The notes below the pieces were generated by a model. The model did no database searches, had not been told where the DNA came from, and saw nothing but the letters and a program-made list of their open reading frames with translations. A program made the position numbers and the translations under genes. Below are positions 43,488 through 52,023 of a stretch of 64,000 bases of DNA, one piece after another (position 1 is the stretch's first letter; each line of letters starts with the position of its first letter). This DNA is from Streptomyces rubrogriseus (GTDB taxonomy: Bacteria; Actinomycetota; Actinomycetes; Streptomycetales; Streptomycetaceae), in NCBI RefSeq assembly GCF_027947575.1, contig NZ_CP116256.1, positions 2,418,001-2,482,000 on the forward strand, read 5' to 3'.

Positions 43488-45113
43488 ATGGTGAGTGTTG
43501 ATTCCCCTCCAGGTCGCCGCGAACTTCCGTACGCGCGCACACTGTTGCTGCCCGCCATACTGATGGCCGCGGCCACCGGGGCCGCCGTCGCCCTCGTGAC
43601 GGAACCGGCCCGGCTCGCCGTCGGCCTGTGCGGTGCCGTCGCCACCGTGCTGGTGATCGCCGCGGCCGCCGAAGCGGTGCGGCGCGGCCGCGCCCTGCGG
43701 GCCCTGCGCGCCGAGCACGCCCGTCACACCGCGTATCTGGAACACCGGGCCGCCGGCCACCACGAGGAAATGGTCCGCCTCGGCGCCGAAGTCCTCCCCA
43801 ACATCCTGCACTTCATGCGCAGGGGCGTCACGCCCCGCGAGATCATGGGCCGCCTCGGCGAGGTGAACCCCGCCTACACCGAACTCGGCGAGCCCCAGCG
43901 CGAGCTGATCCGGATGGTCTGCGAGATCGTCGACCACGAGGACGCCATGCGCGAGTCCGCCGAGCGCTCCTTCGTCGACATCGCCCGCCGGGTCCAGGCG
44001 ATCGTCCACCAGCAGCAGAAGGAACTCCGCGAGATGGAGGAGGACCACGGGCGCAACCCCGAGGTCTTCGACGACCTCCTGCGCATCGACCACGGCACCT
44101 CGCTGATCGGCCGCCTCGCCGACTCCATCTCGGTGATCGGCGGCGGCCGGCCCGGACGCCAGTGGCCCGAACCGGTCGCCCTCTACAGCGTGCTGCGCGG
44201 CGCCATGTCCCGGATCCTGGAGTACCGCCGGATCAACCTGGCCTCCATCGCCAAGGTCAACATCAAGGGCACCGCCGTCGAACCGGTCATCCACGCCGCC
44301 GCGGAACTCCTCGACAACGCCACCCGCTACTCGCCGCCCGCGGCCAAGGTGCACGTCACCGCGACCGAGGTGCAGAGCGGTGTGTGCATCGAGATCGAGG
44401 ACGCCGGCGTCAGCCTCAGCGAGGAGTCCCGCGGCCGCATCGAGGGCCTGCTCGAGCAGGCCAAGCGCGGCACCGACGTGCAGGACCTCGCCCACCACCC
44501 GCGCCTGGGCCTGTCCGTCGTCGGCCGGCTGTGCACCCAGTTCGGCATGGACGTCTCGCTGCGGGCCTCCGCGTACGGCGGCGTCCGCGCCATCCTCATC
44601 GTGCCCAGCAAGATGATGACCACCGAGCCCGGCGTCGGCCTCGCCCACGGCATCGGCGCCACCTCGATCCCCACCCCCGGCCCCGACGCCCTGCCCGGAC
44701 CGGAGCGCAAGCCCAAGAAGCGCCGTCCCACCAGCCCCCGGATCCCCGCCACGGTCTCCATGGAGGACGACGTTCCGGAGGTGACCGAGTGGACGGCGGG
44801 CGGGCTCCCGCAGCGCCGCAGCCGGGTCAAGATGCCGCTCAGCCAGCGCCTCGCCGAGCAGGCCGCGTGGGAGCGCGAGGACGCCGAACGCGAGGCCCGG
44901 CAGGCCGCCGAGCGCGCCCGCAACGGCATCCCGGCGCCCGCGCAGCCGGAGCCCGCGCGGGACAAGGACCAGGGCGGCCTCCCGCCCGGCCACTTCATCG
45001 GCGCCTTCTGGGAGGGGCTCAAGCAGCACCCGGGCAGCGCCCAGGCCCACCAGCAGTCCAGCAGCAACGAGCCGGCCCACGCCCCGGCAGACGACGAGGG
45101 GAACCTCAAGTGA
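43488..45113 (+). CDS. rarA: RarA/CvnA-type conservon sensor-kinase-like membrane protein
   Basis: The 541-residue protein has two membrane helices near the N-terminus (about residues 17-60), a helical signalling region, and a HATPase_c domain. That domain has the N-box E-L-L-D-N-A-T-R-Y-S near residue 270, the D-A-G-V G1-type box near residue 305 and a G2-like G-L-S-V-V near residue 342. A conserved phospho-acceptor H-box is not evident, as is usual for the nitrate/sulfonate-sensor-like CvnA group. A basic, Pro-rich tail of about 130 residues follows. It starts a five-gene conservon (cvn9/rar of S. coelicolor), which resembles a eukaryotic-like G-protein signalling unit. ATG 43488 or GTG 43491 could be used. 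Confidence 0.92.
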   Translation: MVSVDSPPGRRELPYARTLLLPAILMAAATGAAVALVTEPARLAVGLCGAVATVLVIAAAAEAVRRGRALRALRAEHARHTAYLEHRAAGHHEEMVRLGAEVLPNILHFMRRGVTPREIMGRLGEVNPAYTELGEPQRELIRMVCEIVDHEDAMRESAERSFVDIARRVQAIVHQQQKELREMEEDHGRNPEVFDDLLRIDHGTSLIGRLADSISVIGGGRPGRQWPEPVALYSVLRGAMSRILEYRRINLASIAKVNIKGTAVEPVIHAAAELLDNATRYSPPAAKVHVTATEVQSGVCIEIEDAGVSLSEESRGRIEGLLEQAKRGTDVQDLAHHPRLGLSVVGRLCTQFGMDVSLRASAYGGVRAILIVPSKMMTTEPGVGLAHGIGATSIPTPGPDALPGPERKPKKRRPTSPRIPATVSMEDDVPEVTEWTAGGLPQRRSRVKMPLSQRLAEQAAWEREDAEREARQAAERARNGIPAPAQPEPARDKDQGGLPPGHFIGAFWEGLKQHPGSAQAHQQSSSNEPAHAPADDEGNLK

Positions 45114-45517
45114 TCGAGCAGCAAGGCAAGTTCGACTGGATGCTCCGGGACCTCTACGACGGCGTCCCGGGCATCGAGATGATCGTGGTGCTCTCCGCCG
45201 ACGGCCTGCGCATCGCCCGCTACTCCGGGGACCCGGACGCCGCCGACCGGGTCGCCGCCGCCTGCGCGGGCCTGCAGAGCCTGGCGAGCGCCGTCAGCCA
45301 GGAGATCCCCACCAGCGACGGCGACATGAAGATGGTGCTCATCGAGATGAACGGCGGCTACTTCTACCTGATGGCCGCCGGTCCCAACGCCTACCTCGCC
45401 GTGCTCTCCGACGTCCGCTGCGAACCCGGCCGGATGGGCCTGAGCATGGCCGACCTGGTCGCCCGGATCGGCCCCCACCTCACCAGTCCGGCACGGCGCA
45501 ACGGGCAGACCGTATGA
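45110..45517 (+). CDS. rarB: RarB/CvnB-type roadblock/LC7 protein
   Basis: The 135-residue protein is a roadblock/LC7 (longin-like) domain with G-I-E-M-I-V-V-L-S-A-D-G-L near residue 20. Such proteins regulate small GTPases, in bacteria the MglA/CvnD type. The GTG start overlaps the rarA stop (GTGA), so translation is coupled. It is the second gene of the conservon and probably acts on the GTPase encoded two genes downstream. Confidence 0.93.
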   Translation: MIEQQGKFDWMLRDLYDGVPGIEMIVVLSADGLRIARYSGDPDAADRVAAACAGLQSLASAVSQEIPTSDGDMKMVLIEMNGGYFYLMAAGPNAYLAVLSDVRCEPGRMGLSMADLVARIGPHLTSPARRNGQTV

Positions 45518-45930
45518 CTCCTCCCCAGCGCCAGAGGCGATCACCCGGGTCCGACCGGCCCGCCGCGCCCGCCCCCGGCGGCGCGCCCGCCAAGGAGGGC
45601 GAGGTCCGCAACCCCGAGCGGCTCTTCGTCATCGGCGGTGAGGGAGGCGGCGAACGCGCCGACATCGACCTCGTCACCCTGATCGTGGCCCGCGCCGACC
45701 CCCCGGTGTCCGCCACACCGGAACAGGCCGCCCTGCTGCGGCTGTGCGCCGCACCCCTGTCCGTGGCCGAGCTGTCGGCCTACCTGAGCCTGCCGTTCAG
45801 TGTGGTGACCGTGCTGCTCACCGACCTGCTGGCGTCGGAACTGGTGCAGGCCCGCGCCCCGATCGTCCGCCAGAAGGTCGCCGACCGAAACCTCCTCGAA
45901 GCGGTGATGCATGGACTTCAAAAGCTCTGA
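45514..45930 (+). CDS. rarC: RarC/CvnC-type DUF742 protein
   Basis: The 138-residue protein belongs to DUF742, conserved in actinobacterial conservons. The C-terminal half resembles a winged helix (L-R-L-C-A-A-P-L-S-V-A-E-L-S-A-Y-L), so DNA or protein binding is possible. The ATG overlaps the rarB stop by four bases (ATGA). The N-terminal 40 residues are Pro/Gly-rich. The biochemical role is not established for the family. Confidence 0.92.
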   Translation: MTPPQRQRRSPGSDRPAAPAPGGAPAKEGEVRNPERLFVIGGEGGGERADIDLVTLIVARADPPVSATPEQAALLRLCAAPLSVAELSAYLSLPFSVVTVLLTDLLASELVQARAPIVRQKVADRNLLEAVMHGLQKL

Positions 45931-46531
45931 CACGATCCCGGGCCCGCGGACCGAGGACCGGCTGCCGCACACGGCCGAGGCCGCCGTGAAGATCGTCATC
46001 GTGGGCGGCTTCGGGGTCGGCAAGACCACCATGGTCGGTTCGGTCAGCGAGATCCGGCCGCTGACCACCGAGGAGACGATGACCCAGGCCGGCATCGGCG
46101 TCGACGACAACTACGGCTCGGCCTCCAAGACGGCCACCACGGTCGCCATGGACTTCGGCCGCATCAGCATCACCGACGAACTGGTGCTCTACCTCTTCGG
46201 TACACCCGGCCAGGAGCGCTTCTGGTTCCTGTGGAACGGCCTGTTCGAGGGCGCCCTCGGCGCGGTGGTCCTGGTCGACACCCGCCGCCTGGAGGTCAGC
46301 TTCGACGTCATGGGCCGCCTGGAGGAGCGCGGCGTGCCCTTCGTCGTCGCCGTCAACACCTTCCCCGACGCGCCCCGCTACCCCGTCGCGGAACTGCGCA
46401 CCGCGCTCGACCTGCCCGAGGAGATCCCCATCCTCGACTGCGACGTGCGGCGCCGGGCCTCCAGCCGGGACGTCCTGATGACCCTGATGCGCTTCCTGCA
46501 CGCCCTCGCCATGAAGGGCGCGCTGACCTGA
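45911..46531 (+). CDS. rarD: RarD/CvnD-type small GTPase
   Basis: The 206-residue protein is a Ras-like/MglA-type GTPase. P-loop G-G-F-G-V-G-K-T-T is at about residues 32-40, D-x-x-G is replaced by F-G-T-P-G-Q-E-R near residue 96 (the Thr/Gln variant found in this family), and V-N-T-F replaces the N-K-x-D motif near residue 145. It overlaps the end of rarC by 20 bases. In the conservon it is thought to switch in response to RarA, with RarB as a regulator. Confidence 0.93.
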   Translation: MDFKSSDTIPGPRTEDRLPHTAEAAVKIVIVGGFGVGKTTMVGSVSEIRPLTTEETMTQAGIGVDDNYGSASKTATTVAMDFGRISITDELVLYLFGTPGQERFWFLWNGLFEGALGAVVLVDTRRLEVSFDVMGRLEERGVPFVVAVNTFPDAPRYPVAELRTALDLPEEIPILDCDVRRRASSRDVLMTLMRFLHALAMKGALT

Positions 46532-46593
46532 ACCGCGCGCCCCACCGACACCCCTTGACGTAGACCCAACCCCTTTGTTTGCGGAGCGAGACT

Positions 46594-48084
46594 GTGACGC
46601 CTGAAAGCCACTCCCCGACCGGAACGGGCGAACCCCTGCTCGAACCACCGCCCGGCTGCCCCGCGCACGGCCTCGGGCCGGGCGGACTGCACCGGCTCCA
46701 CGAGGCGGACGACCTGGAGGAGCTGTACGAGAAGCTGCGCGAGCAGCACGGGCCGGTGGCGCCCGCGCTGCTCCACGACGACGTACCCATGTGGGTGGTC
46801 CTCGGGCACGCCGAGAACCTGCACATGGTGAGCACCCCCTCCCAGTTCTGCCGCGACAGCCGGATCTGGACCCCGCTCAACGAGGGCATGGTCAAGCCCG
46901 ACCACCCCCTCATGCCGCACATCGCCTGGCAGCCCATCTGCTCGCACGCCGAGGGCGACGAACACAAGCGGCTGCGCGGCGCGGTCACCAGCGCCATGTC
47001 CGACCTCGACTACCGGGAGCTGCGCCGGCACATCAAGCGCTACACCCAGCGCGTCGTCAACCGCTTCTGCGAGGAGGGCCGCGCCGACCTGGTCAGCCAG
47101 TTCGCCGAGCACCTGCCGATGGGCGTGATGTGCCATCTGCTCGGCATGCCCGAGGAGTACAACGACCGGCTGGTGGAGGCCGCCCGCGACACCCTCAAGG
47201 GCACCGAGACGGCGATCGCCAGCCACGCCTACGTCATGGAGGCGCTGGGACGGCTGACCGCGACCCGCCGGGCCGCCCCGGCCGACGACATCGCCGGCCG
47301 TCTCGTCACCCACCCGGCCGGGCTCACCGACGACGAGGTCCGCGAGCACCTGCGGGTGGTGCTGCTGGCCGCCTACGAGGCGACCGTCAACCTGATCGCC
47401 AACGTGATGCGCGTGGTGCTCACCGACCCGGGCTTCCGCGCCCAGCTCAGCGGCGGCCAGATGACGGTGCCCCAGGCGGTCGAGCAGTCCCTGTGGGACG
47501 AGCCGCCGTTCAGCACCGTCTTCGCCTACTTCGCCAAGCAGGAGACGGAACTCGGCGGCCAGCGCATCCGGGCCGGCGACGGCCTGCTGCTCGGCATCGC
47601 GCCGGGCAACGTCGACCCGCGCATCCGTCCGGACCTGGACGCCAGCATGATGGGCAACCGCGCCCACCTCGCCTTCGGCGGCGGCCCGCACGAATGCCCC
47701 GGGCAGGACATCGGGCGGGCCATCGCCGACGCCGGCATCGACGCGCTGCTGATGCGGCTGCCCGACCTCCGGCTCGACTGCGACGAGGACGACCTGCGCT
47801 GGCGGTCGTCGATCGCCTCGCGGCACCTGGTGGAACTGCCGGTCCGTTTCGAGCCCAGGGCGCAGCAGGACATCATGCAGCAGCCGAGTCACGCCCCGAC
47901 CCCGGAACGGCACGCACCCTGGCACGTGGGCATGCCGAAGCCGGAACGGCGGACACAGCCGCCGCTGCCCTCCCAGCCGCCGCAGCCCGTGTCGGTGACG
48001 GCCGCCGAGCCGCAGCAGGCACCGGGGCAGCCCCGCCCGCGCGGTGCCTGGCAGCGCTTCCTGCTCTGGTGGCGCGGCTACTGA
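46594..48084 (+). CDS. rarE: RarE, conservon cytochrome P450 (CYP157-like) lacking the ExxR motif
   Basis: The 496-residue protein keeps the heme-binding loop F-G-G-G-P-H-E-C-P-G near residue 365 and an I-helix A-A-Y-E-A-T-V-N. In the K-helix, however, the normally invariant ExxR is replaced by E-Q-S-L-W (near residue 292), so the Arg is Trp. This matches what is known for the CYP157 family associated with conservons. A Pro/Gln-rich tail of about 65 residues ends R-F-L-L-W-W-R-G-Y, possibly membrane-seeking. GTG 46594 has GGAG seven bases upstream. Its 3' end overlaps the convergent gene by seven bases. Confidence 0.9.
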   Translation: MTPESHSPTGTGEPLLEPPPGCPAHGLGPGGLHRLHEADDLEELYEKLREQHGPVAPALLHDDVPMWVVLGHAENLHMVSTPSQFCRDSRIWTPLNEGMVKPDHPLMPHIAWQPICSHAEGDEHKRLRGAVTSAMSDLDYRELRRHIKRYTQRVVNRFCEEGRADLVSQFAEHLPMGVMCHLLGMPEEYNDRLVEAARDTLKGTETAIASHAYVMEALGRLTATRRAAPADDIAGRLVTHPAGLTDDEVREHLRVVLLAAYEATVNLIANVMRVVLTDPGFRAQLSGGQMTVPQAVEQSLWDEPPFSTVFAYFAKQETELGGQRIRAGDGLLLGIAPGNVDPRIRPDLDASMMGNRAHLAFGGGPHECPGQDIGRAIADAGIDALLMRLPDLRLDCDEDDLRWRSSIASRHLVELPVRFEPRAQQDIMQQPSHAPTPERHAPWHVGMPKPERRTQPPLPSQPPQPVSVTAAEPQQAPGQPRPRGAWQRFLLWWRGY

Positions 48085-49055
48085 CGGCCGGCCCGGCCCT
48101 CCCGCGCGGCCCAGTCCTCGTACGCGGTCCAGGCGCCGAGGGACCGGCCGCTGCGGAAGAGGTGCTCGCGCCCCGTGACCGGATCGGTGAACCCCAGCTC
48201 CCGCGCGAGCAGTTGCAGCGGGCGCCGGAAGTCACCGGCCGGCACGGGAGCGGCCACCTCCGGGTAGAGGGGGTCGCCGAGGATCGGCACGCCGAGCGCG
48301 TTCAGGTGGACGCGCAGCTGGTGCGTCTGGCCGGTGCCGGGCACCAGCCGGTACCGGCCCAGCCCGCGCTCCGGCCGGTGTGCGAGCAGCTCGACGCGGG
48401 TCACGGCGTTCGGCTCGCCGGCCACCTCGTGGGCGGCGAGCACCCCGCGCTCCTTCAGGATCCGGCTGCGGACCGTCCGGGGGAGGGTGAGCGCCGCGTC
48501 GTACGGGGCGACGGCCTCGTACACCTTGTGCACCCGCCGGTCGGCGAACAGGCCCTGGTACGCGCCGCGTTCCTGAGGGCGGACGGTGAACAGGACCAGC
48601 CCCGCCGTGAGCCGGTCCAGGCGGTGCGCGGCACCCAGCGCGGGGATGTCCAGCTCCCGGCGCAGCCGTGCCAGCGCGGTCTGCGTGACGTGCCCGCCGC
48701 GCGGGGTGGTGGCCAGGAAGTGCGGCTTGTCCGCGACGACGATGTGCGCGTCGCGGTACACGATCTCCAGCGGGAAGGGCACGGGCACCTCGGCGGGCAG
48801 CTCGCGGTGGAACCACACGAACATGCCCGGCTCGTACGGCGCGTCGCCCGCCACGGGGCGGCCGTCCGCCCCGACGAACTGCCCGGCGTCGAACATGCCG
48901 TCGACCACACCGGCGCCCGCGGCCGACAGCCGCTCCGTCAGGTGCTCCCGCACCGTGGACCACGGCCCGTCCGCGGGCAGCCGCACCCGCACCGCGTCGA
49001 TGCCGTCGCGCTGCGGCAGGGGCGAGGGCGGGGGAGGGGTACGGCGTCTCATCAC
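48078..49055 (-). CDS. RluA-type pseudouridine synthase
   Basis: The 325-residue protein has the RluA-family catalytic motif A-H-R-L-D-R-L-T-A-G-L near residue 144, with the catalytic Asp. D-K-P-H-F-L lies near residue 108 and Q-T-H-Q-L-R-V-H near residue 244. It isomerises uridine to pseudouridine in rRNA or tRNA; the target position is not predictable. About 95 residues before the catalytic domain carry S4-like features (T-V-R-E-H-L-T-E-R-L). It ends seven bases inside the 3' end of rarE and is divergent from the GNAT gene. Confidence 0.88.
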   Translation of the reverse strand: MMRRRTPPPPSPLPQRDGIDAVRVRLPADGPWSTVREHLTERLSAAGAGVVDGMFDAGQFVGADGRPVAGDAPYEPGMFVWFHRELPAEVPVPFPLEIVYRDAHIVVADKPHFLATTPRGGHVTQTALARLRRELDIPALGAAHRLDRLTAGLVLFTVRPQERGAYQGLFADRRVHKVYEAVAPYDAALTLPRTVRSRILKERGVLAAHEVAGEPNAVTRVELLAHRPERGLGRYRLVPGTGQTHQLRVHLNALGVPILGDPLYPEVAAPVPAGDFRRPLQLLARELGFTDPVTGREHLFRSGRSLGAWTAYEDWAAREGRAGRQ

Positions 49056-49150
49056 CTGCCAGCGTACGAGGCGGTGACCTGAGACGGCGGACCGAGTGGG
49101 CCGGGCCGCCCCGGAAAACCGCTGGGCCGCCGCACGGCACCCTTGGCAGG

Positions 49151-49741
49151 ATGCCGACCATGCCCTACCTCACCCGCCCGGTCCTCGCCGCCGGCACCCT
49201 CTCCCGTACCCCGCAGCCCACGCTCCCCACCGGCGACGGGCTGGTGCTGCGCCCCTGGCGCACCGAGGACGCCCCCGCCGTGCACGTGGCCTTCCAGGAC
49301 CCGGTGATGCACCAGTGGCACGCACGCGCCGCCGACTCCGAGGAGGAGGTGCGGGGCTGGATCACCGAGTGGCAGCGCGCCTGGGAGCAGGAGCGCGGCG
49401 TCCAGTGGGCGGTCGCCGACGCGGCGGACGACCGACTGCTCGGCCGGGTCGCGCTGCGCGAATGGGTGCTCGGTGACGGGGAGGCAGAGGTCGCCTACTG
49501 GACGACGCCGGGCGCCCGCGGCCGGGGTGTCGCCGCGCGGGCCACGCGGACCCTCGCCCAGTGGGCCCTGGACGAGATCGGCTTCCAGCGCCTGGAACTC
49601 CTGCACGCCGTGGCCAACGAGGCATCGTGCCGGGTCGCCGGGAAGACCGGCTTCGCCCTGGAGGGCACCAAGCGCAAGGCCGTCCTCCACCCCGACGGGT
49701 GGCACGACATGCACCTGCACGCACGCGTACGCGGCGACTGA
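49151..49741 (+). CDS. GNAT-family N-acetyltransferase (RimJ/RimL-like)
   Basis: The 196-residue protein begins, after a 28-residue leader, with L-V-L-R-P-W-R-T-E-D-A typical of RimJ/RimL acetyltransferases. The acetyl-CoA pyrophosphate-binding motif R-G-R-G-V-A-A-R-A is near residue 122. V-A-N-E-A-S-C-R-V-A-x-K-x-G-F near residue 155 is the C-terminal family signature. The acceptor substrate (protein N-terminus, antibiotic or small amine) cannot be told. A second ATG at residue 4 is also possible. Confidence 0.85.
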   Translation: MPTMPYLTRPVLAAGTLSRTPQPTLPTGDGLVLRPWRTEDAPAVHVAFQDPVMHQWHARAADSEEEVRGWITEWQRAWEQERGVQWAVADAADDRLLGRVALREWVLGDGEAEVAYWTTPGARGRGVAARATRTLAQWALDEIGFQRLELLHAVANEASCRVAGKTGFALEGTKRKAVLHPDGWHDMHLHARVRGD

Positions 49742-49760
49742 CGCAAGCACGACCCACGGG

Positions 49761-49781
49761 GCCGCCGGGGCCCCCGGCGGG
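49761..49781. terminator. Short GC-rich hairpin between convergent GNAT and SIP genes
   Basis: CCGCCGG (49762-49768) pairs with CCGGCGG (49774-49780), 20 bases after the GNAT stop. A second palindrome, GCGCCCGTGCGGGCGC, is at 49853-49868 in the same 234-base gap. Nothing else is supported there. Confidence 0.4.
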
Positions 49782-49975
49782 CGGGGCTGCCACTGGGCCC
49801 GGGGAGGCGCCGGGGTGCTGCCTCGCCGCGCTCTCGGGCCGGTGCACGACGTGCGCCCGTGCGGGCGCGTACGCGGCGACCGACGGGCTCGTGGCCCGCG
49901 CAGCGCCAGCCAGGGGGTTCTGCGGGCCGCCAGGGGCCGGCCCGGCGGGCGGGTGTTCGCGGGTGGGCGAGGCCG

Positions 49976-50818
49976 TTACGCTGCCGTCGCGCCTTCCTGC
50001 TCGGCCTCGACGCGGGCGTTCCACTCGCGCTTGGAGGCCTGCCAGCCGTCCTCGTTGTGGCCGAGCCGCCAGTAGCCGGAGATGGACAGGTCCTCGCGGG
50101 GGACCTCGCGCTCCAGGCGGAGGTACCGGCGCAGCTCCTTCACGCAGGCCGCCTCGCCGTGGACGAACGCGTGCAGCCTGCCCTCGGGGAACTCCAGCGC
50201 GCGCACGGCCTCGGCCAGAGCCTGCCCGACCGGACGGCCGGCGCGGTGCAGCCAGACGACCTCCACGTCGGAGTCGATCTTCTGCTCCTCCTCGGGCCCC
50301 TCGACCTCGACGAAGGCGTACGCGCGAGCGCCGTCGGGCAGCGCCTCCAGGGAGCGGGCGATCGCGGGCAGCGCGCTCTCGTCCCCCGCGAGCAGGTGCC
50401 AGTCGGCGGCGGGATCGGGGGCGTAGGCGCCGCCGGGGCCCATGAAGTGGATCGTCTCGCCCGGCCGCACCCGCTTCGCCCAGGGCCCGGCGAGCCCCTC
50501 GTCGCCGTGGATGACGAAGTCCAGCGTCATCTCACGGTGCTCGGCGTCCCAGTGGCGGACGGTGTACGTCCGGGTCACCGGCCACTGCTCGCGGGGGAAG
50601 TCCTCGCGGATCCGCTCCATGTCGAAGGGCTCCGGGTAGGTCGCGCCCCCGGAGGGGAAGAGGAGCTTCACGTAGTGGTCGGTGCAGGTGTCCGCCGCGA
50701 AGGCGGAGAGTCCCTCGCCGCCGAGCACCACGCGCTGCATGTGCGGGGTCAGCCGCTCGGTGCGGACGACCTGCGCGGTGTGCGGCTTGCGCGGCTTGCG
50801 TGCCGGACGGTCTGCCAT
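49976..50818 (-). CDS. Siderophore-interacting protein (flavin-dependent ferric reductase)
   Basis: The 280-residue protein is of the SIP/ViuB family, which releases iron from ferric siderophores using FAD and NAD(P)H in the cytoplasm. An N-terminal FAD domain has R-T-Y-T-V-R near residue 82, followed by G-P-G-G-A-Y and D-E-S-A-L-P near residue 147. The C-terminal domain has H-A-F-V-H-G-E-A near residue 217. A clear iron-box operator lies 31-50 bases upstream of the ATG, so expression should rise when iron is scarce. The N-terminus is basic. Confidence 0.92.
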   Translation of the reverse strand: MADRPARKPRKPHTAQVVRTERLTPHMQRVVLGGEGLSAFAADTCTDHYVKLLFPSGGATYPEPFDMERIREDFPREQWPVTRTYTVRHWDAEHREMTLDFVIHGDEGLAGPWAKRVRPGETIHFMGPGGAYAPDPAADWHLLAGDESALPAIARSLEALPDGARAYAFVEVEGPEEEQKIDSDVEVVWLHRAGRPVGQALAEAVRALEFPEGRLHAFVHGEAACVKELRRYLRLEREVPREDLSISGYWRLGHNEDGWQASKREWNARVEAEQEGATAA

Positions 50819-50849
50819 GACGGCCTCCCTGCTCCCTGCGTGAGATTCC

Positions 50850-50868
50850 CTGACTTAGGCATACCTAA
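50850..50868 (-). promoter_or_regulatory. Iron box (DmdR/IdeR-type operator) upstream of the SIP gene
   Basis: On the minus strand the 19 bases TTAGGTATGCCTAAGTCAG match 14 of 19 positions of the TWAGGTWAGSCTWACCTWA iron-box consensus. The core CTTAGG-CATA-CCTAAG on the plus strand (50854-50869) is a perfect inverted repeat. It precedes the siderophore-interacting protein start by about 31 bases, a repressor position. Confidence 0.75.
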
Positions 50869-50923
50869 GCTAGCATCCCGGCCCATGTGTGGCTCATGGA
50901 AACGGGCCGCCGCGCGGCGACGC

Positions 50924-51844
50924 TCAGGCGGTGAGCGTGGTCAGCAGGCGCTGCAGTGACCCGCCCAGTCCCCAGCGGACCGCCAGTGCGTCCAGCGCTT
51001 CGGCGTCGCGCGGGCCGTGCGGCAGGGCGGTGCCGGTGTCCGGCAGCGGCACGTCGTCCGCGACCCTGACCACCTTCGGGGCGACCGCGAGGTACGGCCC
51101 GGCCTCGGTCAGCCGCTTGCGCTGCGTGGGCGTCAGCCTGGCCTTCGGGTCGTCGACGGCGGCCCGGATCCCGGCCAGGTCCCCGAACTCGGCGAGCAGC
51201 TTGGCCGCCGTCTTCTCGCCGATGCCGGGCACCCCGGGCAGCCCGTCGCTCGGGTCGCCCCGCAGCAGCGCCAGATCGGCGTACCCGGCGCCGTCGACGC
51301 CGTACTTCTCGCGCAGTGCGGCCTCGTCGACGAGGTTGAGCGTGCCGACGCCCTTGACCGGGTAGAGCACGCGCACGCCGCGGGCGTCGTCGACGAGCTG
51401 GTACAGGTCGCGGTCGCCGGTGACGATGTCGACCGGGCCGGTGGCCCGCGCGGTGTAGGTGCCGATGACGTCGTCCGCCTCGTACCCCGCCACGCCGACG
51501 CGGGCGATGCCGAGCGCGTCGAGGACGGCCTCGATGACCGGCACCTGCGGGGACAGCGTGTCGGGCACCTCCTCCTGGTCGGGGCCGGCCGGCCGTTCCT
51601 CGGCCACGCGGTGCGCCTTGTAGGAGGGGATCAGCTCCACCCGCCAGTGCGGTCGCCAGTCGGCGTCCATGCACGCCACCAGGTGCTCGGGCCGGTGGTC
51701 CTTCACCAGGCGGTCGATGAAGTCCAGCAGGCCGCGCACGGCGTTCACCGGCGTGCCGTCCGGCGCCTTCACCGAGTCCGGCACGCCGAAGTAGGCGCGG
51801 AAGTAGAGGGAGGCGGTGTCGAGAAGCATCAGTCGTCCGGTCAC
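50924..51844 (-). CDS. 5'-3' exonuclease (Pol I N-terminal domain-like, FEN family)
   Basis: The 306-residue protein has the flap-endonuclease/5' nuclease fold. M-L-L-D-T-A-S opens it, D near residue 59 (C-M-D-A-D-W) and E-A-D-D near residue 122 contribute metal ligands, and D-I-V-T-G-D-R-D-L-Y-Q-L lies near residue 138. G-D-P-S-D-G-L-P-G-V-P-G-I-G is the helix-hairpin-helix DNA-binding motif. It is a stand-alone paralogue of the PolA exonuclease domain, used in repair or RNA-primer removal. GTG 51844 is taken as the start with GCGAGG upstream; ATG 51829 is an alternative. Confidence 0.9.
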   Translation of the reverse strand: MTGRLMLLDTASLYFRAYFGVPDSVKAPDGTPVNAVRGLLDFIDRLVKDHRPEHLVACMDADWRPHWRVELIPSYKAHRVAEERPAGPDQEEVPDTLSPQVPVIEAVLDALGIARVGVAGYEADDVIGTYTARATGPVDIVTGDRDLYQLVDDARGVRVLYPVKGVGTLNLVDEAALREKYGVDGAGYADLALLRGDPSDGLPGVPGIGEKTAAKLLAEFGDLAGIRAAVDDPKARLTPTQRKRLTEAGPYLAVAPKVVRVADDVPLPDTGTALPHGPRDAEALDALAVRWGLGGSLQRLLTTLTA

Positions 51845-51958
51845 GCCTCGCAATCATGCCGCAGGCCGGGTGCGCGGGCGGGGGAGGGCGTGTGAACTGG
51901 CTCACTTAAATGTTTGGCGCATAAGCATCGGGGCAGGCGCGCAGCCGGGCCGAAGCTG

Positions 51959-51973
51959 GTTGATGCATTCAAC
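51959..51973. promoter_or_regulatory. Inverted repeat upstream of the betaine-type ABC operon
   Basis: GTTGA-TGCAT-TCAAC is a perfect 5-base inverted repeat around five bases, in a relatively AT-rich part of the 179-base gap upstream of the ABC ATPase gene. GTG-N8-CAC at about 51891-51904 is a second short repeat. They are candidate operator sequences with no known regulator. Confidence 0.35.
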
Positions 51974-52023
51974 TGTTAGGGGAGCTTTGGGCCCTGCCCC
52001 TGCCCCCGAGCCAAGAGGTAAGC

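Noticed and set aside
49851..49975. Fragment resembling the 3' end of the GNAT gene (CGCGTACGCGGCGA) as a partial duplication
   Set aside because: The match is only about 14 bases and is compatible with chance in GC-rich sequence.
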